Shown here: piece by piece, positions 43,126 through 54,225 of the stretch
Layout: the number at the start of each line of letters is the position of its first letter
Numbering within the stretch: the stretch's first letter is position 1
NCBI RefSeq assembly: GCF_035046485.1
Contig: NC_085137.1
Coordinates: forward strand, 447,024,334-447,088,333
Reading direction: 5' to 3'
Source: Aedes albopictus
Taxonomy: Eukaryota; Arthropoda; Insecta; Diptera; Culicidae
DNA length: 64,000 nt
The notes under the pieces: model-generated
The model's database searches: none
What the model was told of the DNA's origin: nothing
Seen by the model: the letters and a program-made list of their open reading frames with translations, nothing else
Translations under genes and position numbers: made by a program

Positions 43126-45835
43126 AAGTTCAAAATTCTTACATGATTTTTTGCAAAAATTTCTTCAAAAAATCTTCTAAATATTCTAACAGAAATATTT
43201 TTGAAATATGCGTAAAGGTAACTCACCAGCAATTCGTTAAGAAATATCTCGCAAGTTCCCTTTCAGAGATTTCTTTAAAAATTTCTCCAGAGATTCCTCC
43301 AAAAATGTTCAATATTCAAAATATAAAAATATTTAAATATTTATGGATTCCTTCTGAAATTGCTCCATTGATAGAAAAAATCCATAAAATGCGTCATGCC
43401 AACTTTATCGATGGGACCTCTGAAATTTTTGTATGGGTACCACACTTTGCTGATATTTCCTACCTCTAGGCGTGACGTAGTTTTAAGAAGTTACTCCTAC
43501 AGAAATAATTCCACGAATTCCTTTGTGTAGTAAACCAAGGAATCTTTTTAAATTTCCTCCATAAATTCATTCTAGAATTCTTTAATGAATTTCTCCAAGG
43601 ATTAAAGAGTTAGGTATTCCTGAAGAGAAGAAATTCTTACAGATATTCTTTCAGGAATTCTTCCGGCCATTTCTCCATGAATTTTCTCGGAAATTGTTCC
43701 ATGATTACTTTCAAAGATACCTTTGGAAATTTCTCTGGAAATATTCCCTTGAAAACACAATAGAAATTGTTTTGGAAAAATTCTCATGATTTTTTTTTCT
43801 TTTATACTTAACAGAAATTCAAGTGTTTCTCTAGACATTTTTCTAAAAGAATCCTTAAAAACTGTCTTTACTTCCTCCGGCGATTCTTTAAGAAAATCCA
43901 TGTATTTTTATAAAGCATTCCTCCAGAAATTCCTTCAAATATTTCTTTATAAATTTCCAGAAGAACTCAACAAGAGTTTTGCTAGCAGTTTTTCCAGATT
44001 TTACTCATGGATTTTTTTTTTTCAGCAGTACCTTCTAGGATTTCTTCGGAAATTTCTCTGAGATTCTTTCAGATATTTCTTCGGGGATTTTTTTTAAGAA
44101 TGTCTACAGAGATATCTACAGGAATGAGACAAGATTTATTCAAAAGATCTTTCAATGATCCTTCGACTTTTTCAGGAGTTCCCACAGAAATATTTCCAGA
44201 GACCCTTCTAGTTCATGGATTTACCATGAATGTTGCAAAGGATTTCATAAGAAATTCTTTCTTGGATTTTTTTTTCAGAAATTAATCAAAAGCTCTCCAA
44301 AAAAATTTTCAGCGATCCATTCAAAAATTCCAAAGACTTATTTTATTCTTTTTCGTACTGTTCCTGAAATTCCTTCTGAAATTTCTCCTAAGATTCATTT
44401 AGAGATTCCTCTAGTAATTCTTTCAGATATTACTTCAAGGATTTTACATAAGTTTTTTCATTAAATTAAAGGAATCTCTGGGAAATACATGGAGGAGCTC
44501 CTTGAGATGGCTCCAGAAGAATTCCAAGAATAACTTTATGAGAAAAAAATCTGAAGGTATCTTTGGAAGAGTTTCTGGAGAAACCCCTGGGGAATACCTA
44601 GAGGAACCTCTTGAGATAGTTTTGGATAAATTCCTAGAAAATTTTAATGATAATTGGAGGAGTCCAAGGAAACATTCATGAAGGAGTTTTTAAAAAATCT
44701 GAGGAGATATCCAATGGATGATCTGGAATGTTTGACGTGATCCTAGTAAAAATTTTTGATGGAATCCTTGAGATAACTTCTGCAGGAATTCTAACAGACA
44801 AAGGTATTGGAGGAGTTCTTGAATAAATCCATAAACTTATGAATAAATTTCAAAATAGATTGTTGGAAGATGATCAGAAGCAAACCCAGAAGAGCTACTG
44901 GAGAAACTTTTAACATAATTTCTTGAAAAATTTCGGAAGGTATAAGTGGAGAAAAATCCCAGAAACTTTTTTTAATAATCTCTAGAGTACTTTTTTGAGG
45001 AAACCCAGCATAAATTTGAAACGAAGTAGAATCTAGAATGAAGAAATCACTAAATTAACTACAATTCTGAAAAGAAATGGAATTTTTGAAGTAATCTCTT
45101 AAGGAATGCCTGGATATCCGAAGAATGCTCTGCATATATTCCTGGCGAAACACCAGGAATTAAATCCGAAAGTAATTTCTGAAATAAATCCTTAAAAGAA
45201 TCTCTAAAGGGATCCCTGAAGGGTTCCCGGAAAAAAGTCTGACAGAATCCCAGAGGAGAGATCTCATTGAATCCCAATAGAAGTGTATGGTGCAATCCCT
45301 GGAGAAATTCCTGGAAGAATCTATTGATAACTTTTTTGGGAAATTTCTGAAGTAATGTCTGAGAGAATCTACGGAAGCATTCCAGAGATGAACCTGTTAA
45401 GGAACACCTATAAAAGTTTCAGAAAGCATTCCTGCTAAACAAAATCTTAATTACTGAGGTAATGATTGGGGATCAACCTTCGGAGGAACCTGCAGAGTTT
45501 CCTGCAAGAATATCTTGAGAAATTTCTTCAAAAAATATTGAGTAATGCTTGATGAAACTTCTGAAGGATTTACTAGACGAACTCCTCTAGAATCTGGTAA
45601 TGAATTTTTACAGGAGTTTATTTTTTAAAGGATAGGCTGGGTTTAAAATGAATATCCTAAAGAATTTCAAGAAAAAATGCTAGAGGAAATTCCAAGAAAA
45701 ATCCCAAAATCAATCCTGAAAACACTCTAAAGGAATTCCTGAAGAAATCTTTGGGGGAATTCTTGTAAAATTATAAAAAGGATTCCTTAAATAATCTCAG
45801 AAATCTTTGTAATATTATAAAATAGATTTTTGGAT
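43126..45835. repeat. Long degenerate minisatellite with a strand switch near 44,450
   Basis: From 43,140 to about 44,440 the + strand is pyrimidine-rich (ATTCCTCCAGAAATTCC). From about 44,465 to 45,780 it is purine-rich (GGAGGAGTTCTTGAAT, GGAATTCCTGAAGAAATC). The turnaround is around 44,440-44,470. Frames of 90-110 codons in this block are repeat translations. Confidence 0.75.
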
Positions 45836-46034
45836 TTTCAAAAGACTAGCGGTAGCAAAAAAACCCTAAAATAATTCAGGCCGATAACGCCGCCGTCGAG
45901 TAGGGTGTACATACACGTCTATCCATGGTATTGAAGATAGTAGTAAAACCTACAATAGCAGTGGATGTGTTCGGCTTTGCAACTCCATCCATGATTTGTA
46001 GAACTGTTCGTGCTATGCTATGCTATGTGAATTT
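45836..46034. other. Short spacer
   Basis: Contains GATAACGCCGCCGTCGAGTA and a (GCTAT)n tract near 46,011 that probably marks the 3' tail of the LINE to its right. Confidence 0.4.
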
Positions 46035-47078
46035 CCTCTCTTTATACTTTGTTTAATTTAAGCACATTTTTTGTTCATGCAGCCCGAGCCCCATTCAAAA
46101 ACCCTTCGTCTCTCCGGAACCACAAGAAGACATTGCTTAAGAGAGGGCCTAGTCCACATCGCACCATCATAGTTAGCTGCGTAGCCTTCAGCTGCGAACA
46201 TCGATGACTCGCTATGGAGAGCCTCACGATAGCATGCTAGCCTTTAGCCAGTTTCCCGAGTGGTCCTCACCACTCCCTTTGTCCTCGGAAGGCTGGCAGG
46301 GTCAACTCCATGACCAAATGTTTTGCAGACATCAAGAACTGATGCCTACTTGCAACCAGATCTAACCTGCTGAAGGCAAGAGTATCAGTACTCTTCAGGC
46401 CCTATCAGCTGCAATATAAGGCCCTTACCGGCCCAAGCAACACACCTGGTAACAAAACAGTCACGGCAGCGCATGTAAGGGTTGCGCAGTAAGTCACAGT
46501 GGCTTCTGTGCAACCCTTACATGCGCTGCCATTACTGTTTTGTAACCATGTGTTTTGCTTGGAGGGAACCCCTTTCCAACCGCGATAGGATCGAACCCAG
46601 TAGACCGGCGCCACAACAGCAACGCTACCAGGACATTCTCTCCGCGACCACTTAATCGCTGTAACCTCGCTGCAAGGCATCTGAACTAGCCATTGTCCGA
46701 GTCAACACGCCACCTCCTCTGTAGCTCCAAGATGATGAGGCTGACAGCCGTTGAAACGGCATTCCAGCCAAAATAGTCCGGAGTTGTGTCCTCCCTGTGC
46801 GAAAACGCGGGCACACGAACAAAACGTGTTCCGCCGTTTCTCTAAACCAGCACAAACAGGACACTCGAGAGAACTCGCATGCCCAGAACGGTGTAGATAC
46901 TGTCTGAAGCAACCATGGCCCGAAAGGACCTGTGTCAGGTAGAATGTTACTAACCCATGGCGCCTGTTATTTCAACTATCTTCCCTCGGAATAAACCTAT
47001 GGGTCCACCTTGCTTTGGTGGAACTGACCCACGCGCGCTGCCATTTGACCATGGAGGCCATCCTGGCAGTTCTTTGTA
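46035..47078 (-). pseudogene. R1/jockey-type LINE, 3' part (ORF2 C-terminus and 3' UTR)
   Basis: Minus frames include LLQTVSTPFWACEFSRVSCL and ETAEHVLFVCPRFR, the Cys/His cluster and ETAEHVLFxCPRF signature of R1-like LINE ORF2 C-termini. Stops and shifts interrupt it. Below 46,640 is a 3' UTR-like stretch that reaches the (TAGCA)n tract. It continues the LINE at 48,482-49,540. The two parts are separated by element G, inserted at a TA. Confidence 0.75.
46434..46562. repeat. Hairpin within the LINE 3' region
   Basis: CAGCGCATGTAAGGGTTGCGC and GCAACCCTTACATGCGCTGCC form the core of arms of about 55 bp that also pair through AACAAAACAG / CTGTTTTGT and CCAAGCAA / TTGCTTGG. The loop is about 20 nt near 46,498. 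It could be a tiny MITE or an inverted local duplication. Confidence 0.75.
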
Positions 47079-48479
47079 CACAGATAAAAATAATGAGATT
47101 TACACGTCATGTAAACTTCCCAAGTAACAATTTTAATTTTATCAAAGTTTTTTAGCGATTCAAAAATCCTAAACATAAAACCATTGATGCCGACTTGAAA
47201 ATGCTCTCAAGTTCTTGTATGCCTCAATAAGCCCACGTTCTGGCTAGTTGGCCCAGTCTTATTAGGGTCTACAGGACTTCGTATGCAAACCGGCTTAGGA
47301 TTTCGGGTTGTATCATAGTTTTTTCAATATTCTAAATAAAACCATCTTCTGACTTGTCAAATAATTGTTTTAATCATTTTTCACTCGCAATGTTCGATCG
47401 TCAGAATAAATTATGCTTGGTTGTTTATCTGATGGCTGGAAAGATGCAGATATGGAATTCAGATTTGTTTTCCTATTTAATACGTGTCAGGAGACATGCT
47501 ACGGAAAATTTGTGGTGAATGTGACTGTGATAATGACAAAAACTAAGTGCGCCACACAAACTATGCATAATTTGGAAGTTAAATGCATTAAATTTACTCG
47601 GTGGAATTGGGTGCAAAAAAGGTTTTTTTCAACACAGCGGAGTTTGAAAGACATTATGTAATTTTTCTGACAAAATAAAATGACGGAATCGTGTTGTATG
47701 GTTTAATTTGATCTTCAGCTGTACGTGAAATCATAAAGTTGAGTAATAATTGTTCTGTATTTACATGGATTATCCCGGCTAGGCGACATATTTTTCTGAT
47801 AAAACTCTGTGTTCCTGATGATTCCTCCAATAGGGCTAACCCTCCTGAGGTAGTCATAACTGAGCTCATGATAGAACTAGCGGTTTTATCACAGCATTTT
47901 TTTGGTTTATGTTACGGCCACGAAATCTTTTGTTGGTTTTATGCATTGCCTCACACTTTCGTGTATTTGTTTACAAAAAAAAATTCTCTCCGACAACAAC
48001 CGCAAATACAAGTTTTATGGAAATGGTATATAATAAGTGATAAAACCAATTCATGTCTACTTGCAAGTCTTTAACTGAAGATGTTTATAGCAGAAGTTAT
48101 ATGATAGTTTTATGGAACGCCAAAGGTTCAAAGTAAAAAACTACCACATAAAACTAATTTAGAACAACTAGCTTTTTGACATGCTCGTATAAAACCAGGA
48201 TAAAACATGAATAAACCTTCAAGGCATGCTGATTGTTACTTGGGTTCATTTTACTCCTGTAAACTTAATGATATGATGATTTACATGACATATCATGTAA
48301 ATTTGTGTTATATGTCATGTAAACTCTCAGAGTCATGCTGAATTACATGACATATAATGGAAGTTTACATGATATTTCATGAACTTTACATGATATGTCA
48401 TGTAAACTTCTATGATATCCCACGCTCCAATTATGTGCATCATATGTCACAGAATTTTACACTCTTTTTTCGATCTGTG
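47079..48479. mobile_element. Element G copy 1, TA TSD, interrupted by element D
   Basis: Begins CACAGATAAAAATAATGAGA and ends TTTTTTCGATCTGTG, giving CACAGAT inverted ends flanked by TA (47,077-47,078 and 48,480-48,481). The body is rich in TTTACATGACATATCATGTA palindromic words (48,270-48,420). Removing element D joins GTAAACTT to CATTTTACTC, collinear with copy 2 at 59,726. It is inserted in the R1-like LINE. Confidence 0.8.
47119..48244. mobile_element. MITE-like element D, CCCAAGTAAC termini, 2 bp TSD (TT)
   Basis: Left end CCCAAGTAACAATTTT, right end inverted GATTGTTACTTGGG, flanked by TT (47,117-47,118 and 48,245-48,246). The related copy of the host at 59,726 carries a single TT at this place, so the 2 bp duplication is confirmed by an empty paralogous site. 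The 1,126 bp interior has frames up to 111 codons (47,739-48,074) with no recognised domain. Confidence 0.85.
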
Positions 48480-48481
48480 TA

Positions 48482-49540
48482 TGCCTCTTGTGCCTCGCAT
48501 TTCGCAGCACTCCATGTCCTCTCTGATAAGGATGCCGATAGGCACCATACCAGTGAAGACGCAGAGCGCATTGTGTGACACGGTACGGTACGCGCTAGCA
48601 ACCCTCAGGCTCATTAGCCTCTAAGTACTTTCTAGCTTACCACGGTAGCTTTTGGTACTTAACACCGTGCCCCGGACCGGGCCGCCATACCTTTATATAC
48701 ACGAGGCGACCCTAGCCCGAAGCTTGCGCTTGCTGGAATACAACGTCATCCGGGACAGTATCACTATAGCTGTGGAGGCTCTTTTGCAGGCGTGGCTACC
48801 GAAGGTTAGCTTATCGTCGATGATTACTCCCAAGTGTTTGACGGAGCGCTTCGAAATGATAGTGCAATCGCCTACACTGATCATCGCTTACGCTCCGACT
48901 TTGAGTTGTTTGCAACCAACACATTAGTTTTATGGTGAGCCAATTCCAGTTTCCTGGATCTCATGCACTCCTCCATAATTGCGATCGAATAGGTAGCAGT
49001 CAATTCCACTTCTTCGATCAATTCACCGTAGACCTCCAGCGTAATGTCATCAGCGAAACCGTCGTACATGACATTGCATAACACCGGACCCAGGATCGAA
49101 CCTTGCGAATCTCCAGAGCCCTTCCGACTCATCTCCGTGTCGTAAACTAGTACAAGTACTCGAAGTTACTTGCGAGAGTCTTGTACAGATACCCTTGTCC
49201 CCCAGACGCAGGAGCGCATCGTCAATAGCCCTACTGAAGCAATTGAATGCGTTCCTTACATCCAGAGTCACTACTGCACAGTAGCGAATCCTCCTCTTAC
49301 GCTGGAGCGCTATCTCGGCTGTCTTTGACCCCTTCCGGAAGCCTCAACCTTCTGATCTTTTCGAGCACCTTCTCCGCCGTGTCGATCAATCATATTGGTC
49401 TATATGTCGACGGGTCTCGAGGTGGTTTCCCCGCCTCTGGCAATAGAACCAGGCTCTGCCGTTTTCGAACCTCTGAGAAAACTTCCTCGTCCAGGCATTT
49501 CTGCTTTGATAAGCTGAACATACTTGTTGTCTTTGTCGAT
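48482..49540 (-). pseudogene. R1/jockey-type LINE reverse transcriptase, broken
   Basis: In order on the minus strand: LVLLPEAGKPPRDPSTYRPI (RT start, about 49,450), TLDVRNAFNC, QGSILGPVLCNVMYDG, FADDITLEVYGE (catalytic box, about 49,055), TIISKRSVKHLGVIIDDKLT and MVPIGILIREDME near 48,530. Numerous stops and frameshifts, and a deletion before FADD. The motif set resembles R1-like mosquito LINEs. The 5' half of the element is missing. Confidence 0.85.
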
Positions 49541-49544
49541 CAGG

Positions 49545-50259
49545 TAAGGCCTGGGTTGCCTCTGCTATACATAGTAGCCGTCTCCATTCCACTCGGTCCA
49601 TGGCTGTTTGTCTCCAGTTCCGCACTCTGCGTAGGGTCCGCAGATCGTCCTCCACTTGGTCGACCCACCAAGCTCGCTGCGCACCACGACGGATGACTCT
49701 CAAGAACCATTTCAGTCGGGTTGCTATCCGACATTCTGATGACGTGACTCGTCCACCGTAGCCTCCCGATTTTCGCGGTATGGACGATGGTTGGTTCTCT
49801 CAGCAGCTGATGCAGCTCGTGGTTCATTTACCTTCTTTAAGTCCCGTCTTCCATCTGCACTCCGCCGTAGATGGTACGCAACACCTTCCTTTCGAAAACT
49901 CCAAGGGCGCGTTGGTCCTCTGCACGTAGGGTCCATGTTTCGTGCCCATAGAAGACTACCGGTCTAATCAGCGTTTTATAGATAGTTAACTTCCTATTAC
50001 GGCGAACTTTATTCGATCATAGAGTTCTGTGGAGTCCAAAGTAAGCACGATTTCATGCCACAATGCGCATCTGAATTTCTCTGCTGGTAACGTTGTCGGC
50101 GGTCACCAGTGAGCCCAAGTACACGAATTCTCCAACCGCCTTGAATTCATCACCGTCGATATAAATTCGGGGTGGCGGGCGCGGTGATTCCTCCCTGGAG
50201 CCCTTTGCTATCATGTACTTTGTCTTCGACACATTAACGACTAATCCGATTCACCTGGC
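49545..50259 (-). pseudogene. RTE-like LINE, C-terminal part
   Basis: Minus frames give SKTKYMIAKGSREESPRPPP, EFVYLGSLVTADN, SREIQMRIVA, MNHELHQLLREPTIVHTAKI, GRLRWTSHVIRM and WVDQVEDDLRTLRRVRNWRQ. It is continuous with 53,731-54,225 once the LTR element and one copy of CTGGC are removed. Several frameshifts make it inactive. Confidence 0.85.
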
Positions 50260-50384
50260 TGTAGAAGTTCAATAAAGTAGACTTTGCAGTTTAGCTTACT
50301 AAACAATAATAATTCATTATTCTCATCCTCCTGTCATGCGCTTCTCACAGCCTACTCCTATATATCCAACTTCACTATACTACA
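50260..50384 (-). repeat. LTR (downstream, 3') of the non-coding element
   Basis: On + it begins TGTAGAAGTTC and ends ACTATACTACA. Direct repeat of 53,601-53,725 with differences at AATTCATT/AATTTATT and GCGCTTCTC/GCGCTGCTC. Confidence 0.92.
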
Positions 50385-50399
50385 TCTCTCCTTTTCTCC
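50385..50399 (-). other. Polypurine tract
   Basis: The minus strand reads GGAGAAAAGGAGAGA immediately before the 3' LTR, the expected plus-strand priming site. Confidence 0.8.
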
Positions 50400-51119
50400 A
50401 ATAAAATTGAAACAATTGATTATTGCTATAACAACTGAATCTCACTAGGTCATGACAGATTGTGTATTATAAATATTTTTTTTTCATATTCTTTAATGCA
50501 AACATACCCTTGAAGCTTTCCCTATTTCTCCCTTTCTTTACTTATACAAATGGCAATTTCTGTATATTTATTTAAACATTATTTCTTGTATGAACCACTC
50601 TCTCTCCTTAACTTGAGAAAAAAAAATCAGCATATGCCCTCATTAGTTTCGACTTTCAATTAGTACAATTAAATGATTTCCTTTTTTTTATGTGGATGGC
50701 TTCGCTTCAACACTCGATCCAATAATGCATCTAACATTTGATTCTCTGGTACTTCAGCAGCATCAGTACCCGCTGTGCTTGTAGAACGAGCAAGTGAATC
50801 TAAATATGATAAAACAGTATTAGAATGACAACCTTCAGTTACTAAAAAAATGTTATACTTAGCTTTTCTCCTGGTTTTATCAGTAAATCGGCTTTCTTAC
50901 CTCTGAATTTTGAATTATTCTCTTTTTTTTTATCAGAGTCCTATGTTTACCATTGTCGTACAATCTTGAATCCATACCGCTCCAATGTTTAGATATATTT
51001 TGAAAATGATTGTTGTACCTAAACGAGACTTAAAAAAATGTTATTTTATATATGTATGAATAAATATCCTTGTACCACTGTAAAAGATGGGTTAAAAATC
51101 AACAATCTTCCTTCAAATC

Positions 51120-51645
51120 GTGGTAGACTGGAGTTCTTTCAGACTAAAACGTATGATTTTTTTTTCACATCCCTATACCATAGATGGACTGAAGTACCAC
51201 TTCCTTCATCTCATGATAGACCGGATTGCCTTCATCTGGTATTCTCTATTGCAGGCTAGAACATAGTTTCCCTTGCGCATCCCTTTACCATAGATGAACT
51301 GAATTTCATTTCCTTCATCTTATAGTAGACCGGATTGCCAAATGGGCTGGGGCGAACCCCCTTCATTTGGTCTTATCTATTGCAGACTGAAACGTATAGT
51401 TTCCTTTGCACATCCCTTTACCATAGATGGACTGAAGTACCACTTCCTTCATCTCATGATAGACCGGAATGCCAAATGGACTGGGATGAATCCCCTACAT
51501 CTGGTCTTTGTTATGCGGACTAAAACTTTTAGTTTCCTTTGCGTTTCCCTTTATCATGGATGGACTGAAGTTTCATTTCCTCCATCTCATGATAGACCGG
51601 ATGATGCGTTTCATTCCTTCGGTTCTCTATTGAGCCGGACCGAAT
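51120..51645 (-). repeat. Tandem repeat inside the LTR element
   Basis: Four diverged copies of a 110-134 bp unit. Each holds CCATAGATGGACTGAAGTAC, TTCATCTCATGATAGACCGG and a T-rich lead. The CATAGATG landmark lies near 51,180, 51,289, 51,423 and 51,556. Confidence 0.8.
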
Positions 51646-53581
51646 TTCAACGATCTCTCTATGTTCCTTTTTTCAGAAATGGACCAGAAATATGTAAATA
51701 ACTTTTTATCGATTTCAGTTTGCAGGATCTAACTATTTTCTCCATAGGTATTTTTTTTATTTTTCATTTCAACTCTCATCGCTCAAGCATTATGGTTTGA
51801 TTTCCTTTAGTTTCATTAACAGGTATAGATTTTGCATATTTCACAGTATAAGTTTGGTGAAAACCATTAGTGGGTCAAATACTCTATTTCGTTCGATGAA
51901 ACAAATTATATCCTCAGATTAAAAAAACTTCTTACTTGGTCATAGATTAAAATTTCAAAATGGATTTAGATTAAAAAAAAAAAACTTCTTAAAGAAATCA
52001 GCTAAAGTACCATGGTTTTACTCAATGTGTGTTAATTATCACAAAAAAAATCACAAAAAAATAATATTCAGATTACATCTGGTTCAGTCTTGTCTATTAT
52101 TAATCTGTCAATATTTTTTTTTTTTCAAACACATAAGTGCTGGCTTATCAAATTTTAGGCATTCTGATTTCCTTTATTTTTATTATGATTTTTAAATTCA
52201 CATTCAATTTATCAAGTTACAAGAAGTTCTTACAATTATTTCATCAAACACTTGCTACAAATAGATAGATAATGTATATCTAATAGTGGCAGATTGGTAT
52301 GCATTACTAGTTACAGAAACGCTTGAAATATAAATCAATACATCCCTTAATAAATAAAATTTGAACATTATCATAAGCAAACTCGCGTCAGAATTAAAAT
52401 AAACCAATAAATAAAATTAAAATAAAACATCACAAACTAACCTCAAAATACGGTTTGTATTTATGGAATAATAGTTACCTGCTTTTGTAACAGATTGTAT
52501 ATAAACACAATTCAAATGACTGACTTTGTTTTAAATTCCAATAGTATCTTATTTAATTGAGATACAAATTTGTAAAGTAACATGTAGAAAATATGAATTC
52601 ATGAAAATTTGAATTTCTCAATGCTAATAAAGGTAATGCTGTTTTAACAAGCACCGTTTTCAAACAAACAAACAAAAGTATGACTGTTGTGGTGAGCCTC
52701 AACTAAATGCACTTAAGGTGAAACATCAAGAAATCCCATTGCAATTTTTTGTTCAAACCTTAGAGGCACGAATCTGACGAATGAAACATCGAACCAAACC
52801 GCATTTGTTATCCTAGCTTTGCACACTTGCAAAAAGAGGCAGCTTTTCCAAATCGAAAGCATTTGTTTGCGAATTTTCAAGATTGGTTCTCTTGAAAACG
52901 TGAGTAGGAGACCAAGTTGGCCATTGTGGCAGCCATATTTGTATTCTCTGATGTTACTCCTTATTGTCACTGAAATATCCACCTATCCACTTTTGCTCAG
53001 TATGAATCAAAGCAAACTCACTGCTTTTTTTCATCTTAGCAACCATGTGCCCTCTGACAGCTTTGAAAAAGTTACTTGTAGGTACCCACCCAAATCCTTC
53101 AGAATAATGGCAAACCAAATTAAATATCGATGTACGTTCTGTTAAACGTTATTTAATTTCATTTTTTTCCGCAAATTTCCTTTTTATGCAAAAGCCTTGC
53201 CTCTCTATATGCCATCCAAAAATATTGAAATATTTTTGAATAACTAAATTTTCCGGCAGATTCTTTCCGAGTCAGTATGTGTAGGCTATACATACAGTAA
53301 ATTACAAATTTACCCACCTGGTTCTTACTATGATCAACATCCTTCCATATTTTCAATTGAACGCTAGAGTAACCACTACCAGGTCACATGGCCAGGAATC
53401 TTCATAGGGCGTGAACTCACTCGCACCCGATGGTTTACTCAAAACTTGGTCTCTCCATGGGTCACGCCTAGAACAAAATGTATCACTGCTGCAAAAAACC
53501 GTTTTATTATTGTTCACACTAATTGTAGATAATACTCCCCTTCAATATGAAAATCTTCAAACAACATCATGAGATTTCGGT

Positions 53582-53599
53582 ATCCCATCCTCGTCGCCA
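53582..53599 (-). other. Primer-binding site of the non-coding LTR element
   Basis: TGGCGACGAGGATGGGAT on the minus strand, 1 nt from the 5' LTR. Identical to the site of the coding Ty3/gypsy relic at 34,292-34,309, which supports the same tRNA-Ser(GCT) primer. Confidence 0.85.
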
Positions 53600-53600
53600 A

Positions 53601-53725
53601 TGTAGAAGTTCAATAAAGTAGACTTTGCAGTTTAGCTTACTAAACAATAATAATTTATTATTCTCATCCTCCTGTCATGCGCTGCTCACAGCCTACTCCT
53701 ATATATCCAACTTCACTATACTACA
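53601..53725 (-). repeat. LTR (upstream, 5') of the non-coding element
   Basis: TGTAGAAGTTC...ACTATACTACA on +, so TG...CA on the minus strand. Followed by the CTGGC target duplication. Confidence 0.92.
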
Positions 53726-53730
53726 CTGGC

Positions 53731-54225
53731 TTCACTATTTAGTCGGATGTACGTTTCCGCCATCGTCTCAAATTTACGAGCAATAATATCAATATCATCA
53801 GCGTAACCAAGCAGCTGAATGGACTTCGTGAAAATCGTTCCACTCCGTGTTTATCCCCGCTCTCCTAATTATACCCCCTAAAGCAATGTTGAACAGCAAG
53901 CACGAAAGACCCTCACCTTGTCATAAACACTCTGCGAGATTCGAAGGGGCTGAAGAGTGTCCCTGATACTCGAACTACACACATCACTGGATCCATCGTC
54001 GCCTAGATCAATCGTATCAGTTTATCCGGGAATCCGTATTCGTGCATAATCTGCCATAGCTGTTCTCGATCGATTGTATCATACGCCGATTTGAAATCGA
54101 TGAACGAGTGATGTGTAGGCACGTTGTATTCGCGGTATTTCTGCAACACCTGGCGAAAGGTGAACATCTGCTCCGTTGTAGCGCGCTCACCCATGAATTC
54201 AGCCTGATATTGCCCAACGAACTAA
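53731..54225 (-). pseudogene. RTE-like LINE, RT core part
   Basis: Minus frames show GERATTEQMFTFRQVLQKYR and SFIDFKSAYDTIDREQLWQI (RT motif A with catalytic-type Asp), then ATMDPVMCVVRVSGTLFSPF. After a frameshift come remnants of the LLFNIALEG region, ending at the LTR insertion point. The 5' end (endonuclease domain) is absent. Past 54,225 the sequence becomes minisatellite. Confidence 0.85.

Larger units (their letters stand above)
50260..53725 (-). mobile_element. Non-coding LTR retrotransposon, complete, 5 bp TSD
   Basis: Two 125 bp direct LTRs (two differences by eye) bound 3,216 bp of internal DNA. A 5 bp CTGGC flanks both sides (50,255-50,259 and 53,726-53,730). A tRNA-Ser-type primer-binding site lies beside the right LTR and a polypurine tract beside the left one, so the element points left. 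No gag, protease, RT or integrase motif occurs in any frame, and the longest frames are about 120 codons in repeat DNA. The LTRs are as short as those of TRIMs but the interior is larger than usual. It must have used enzymes in trans. Confidence 0.9.
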
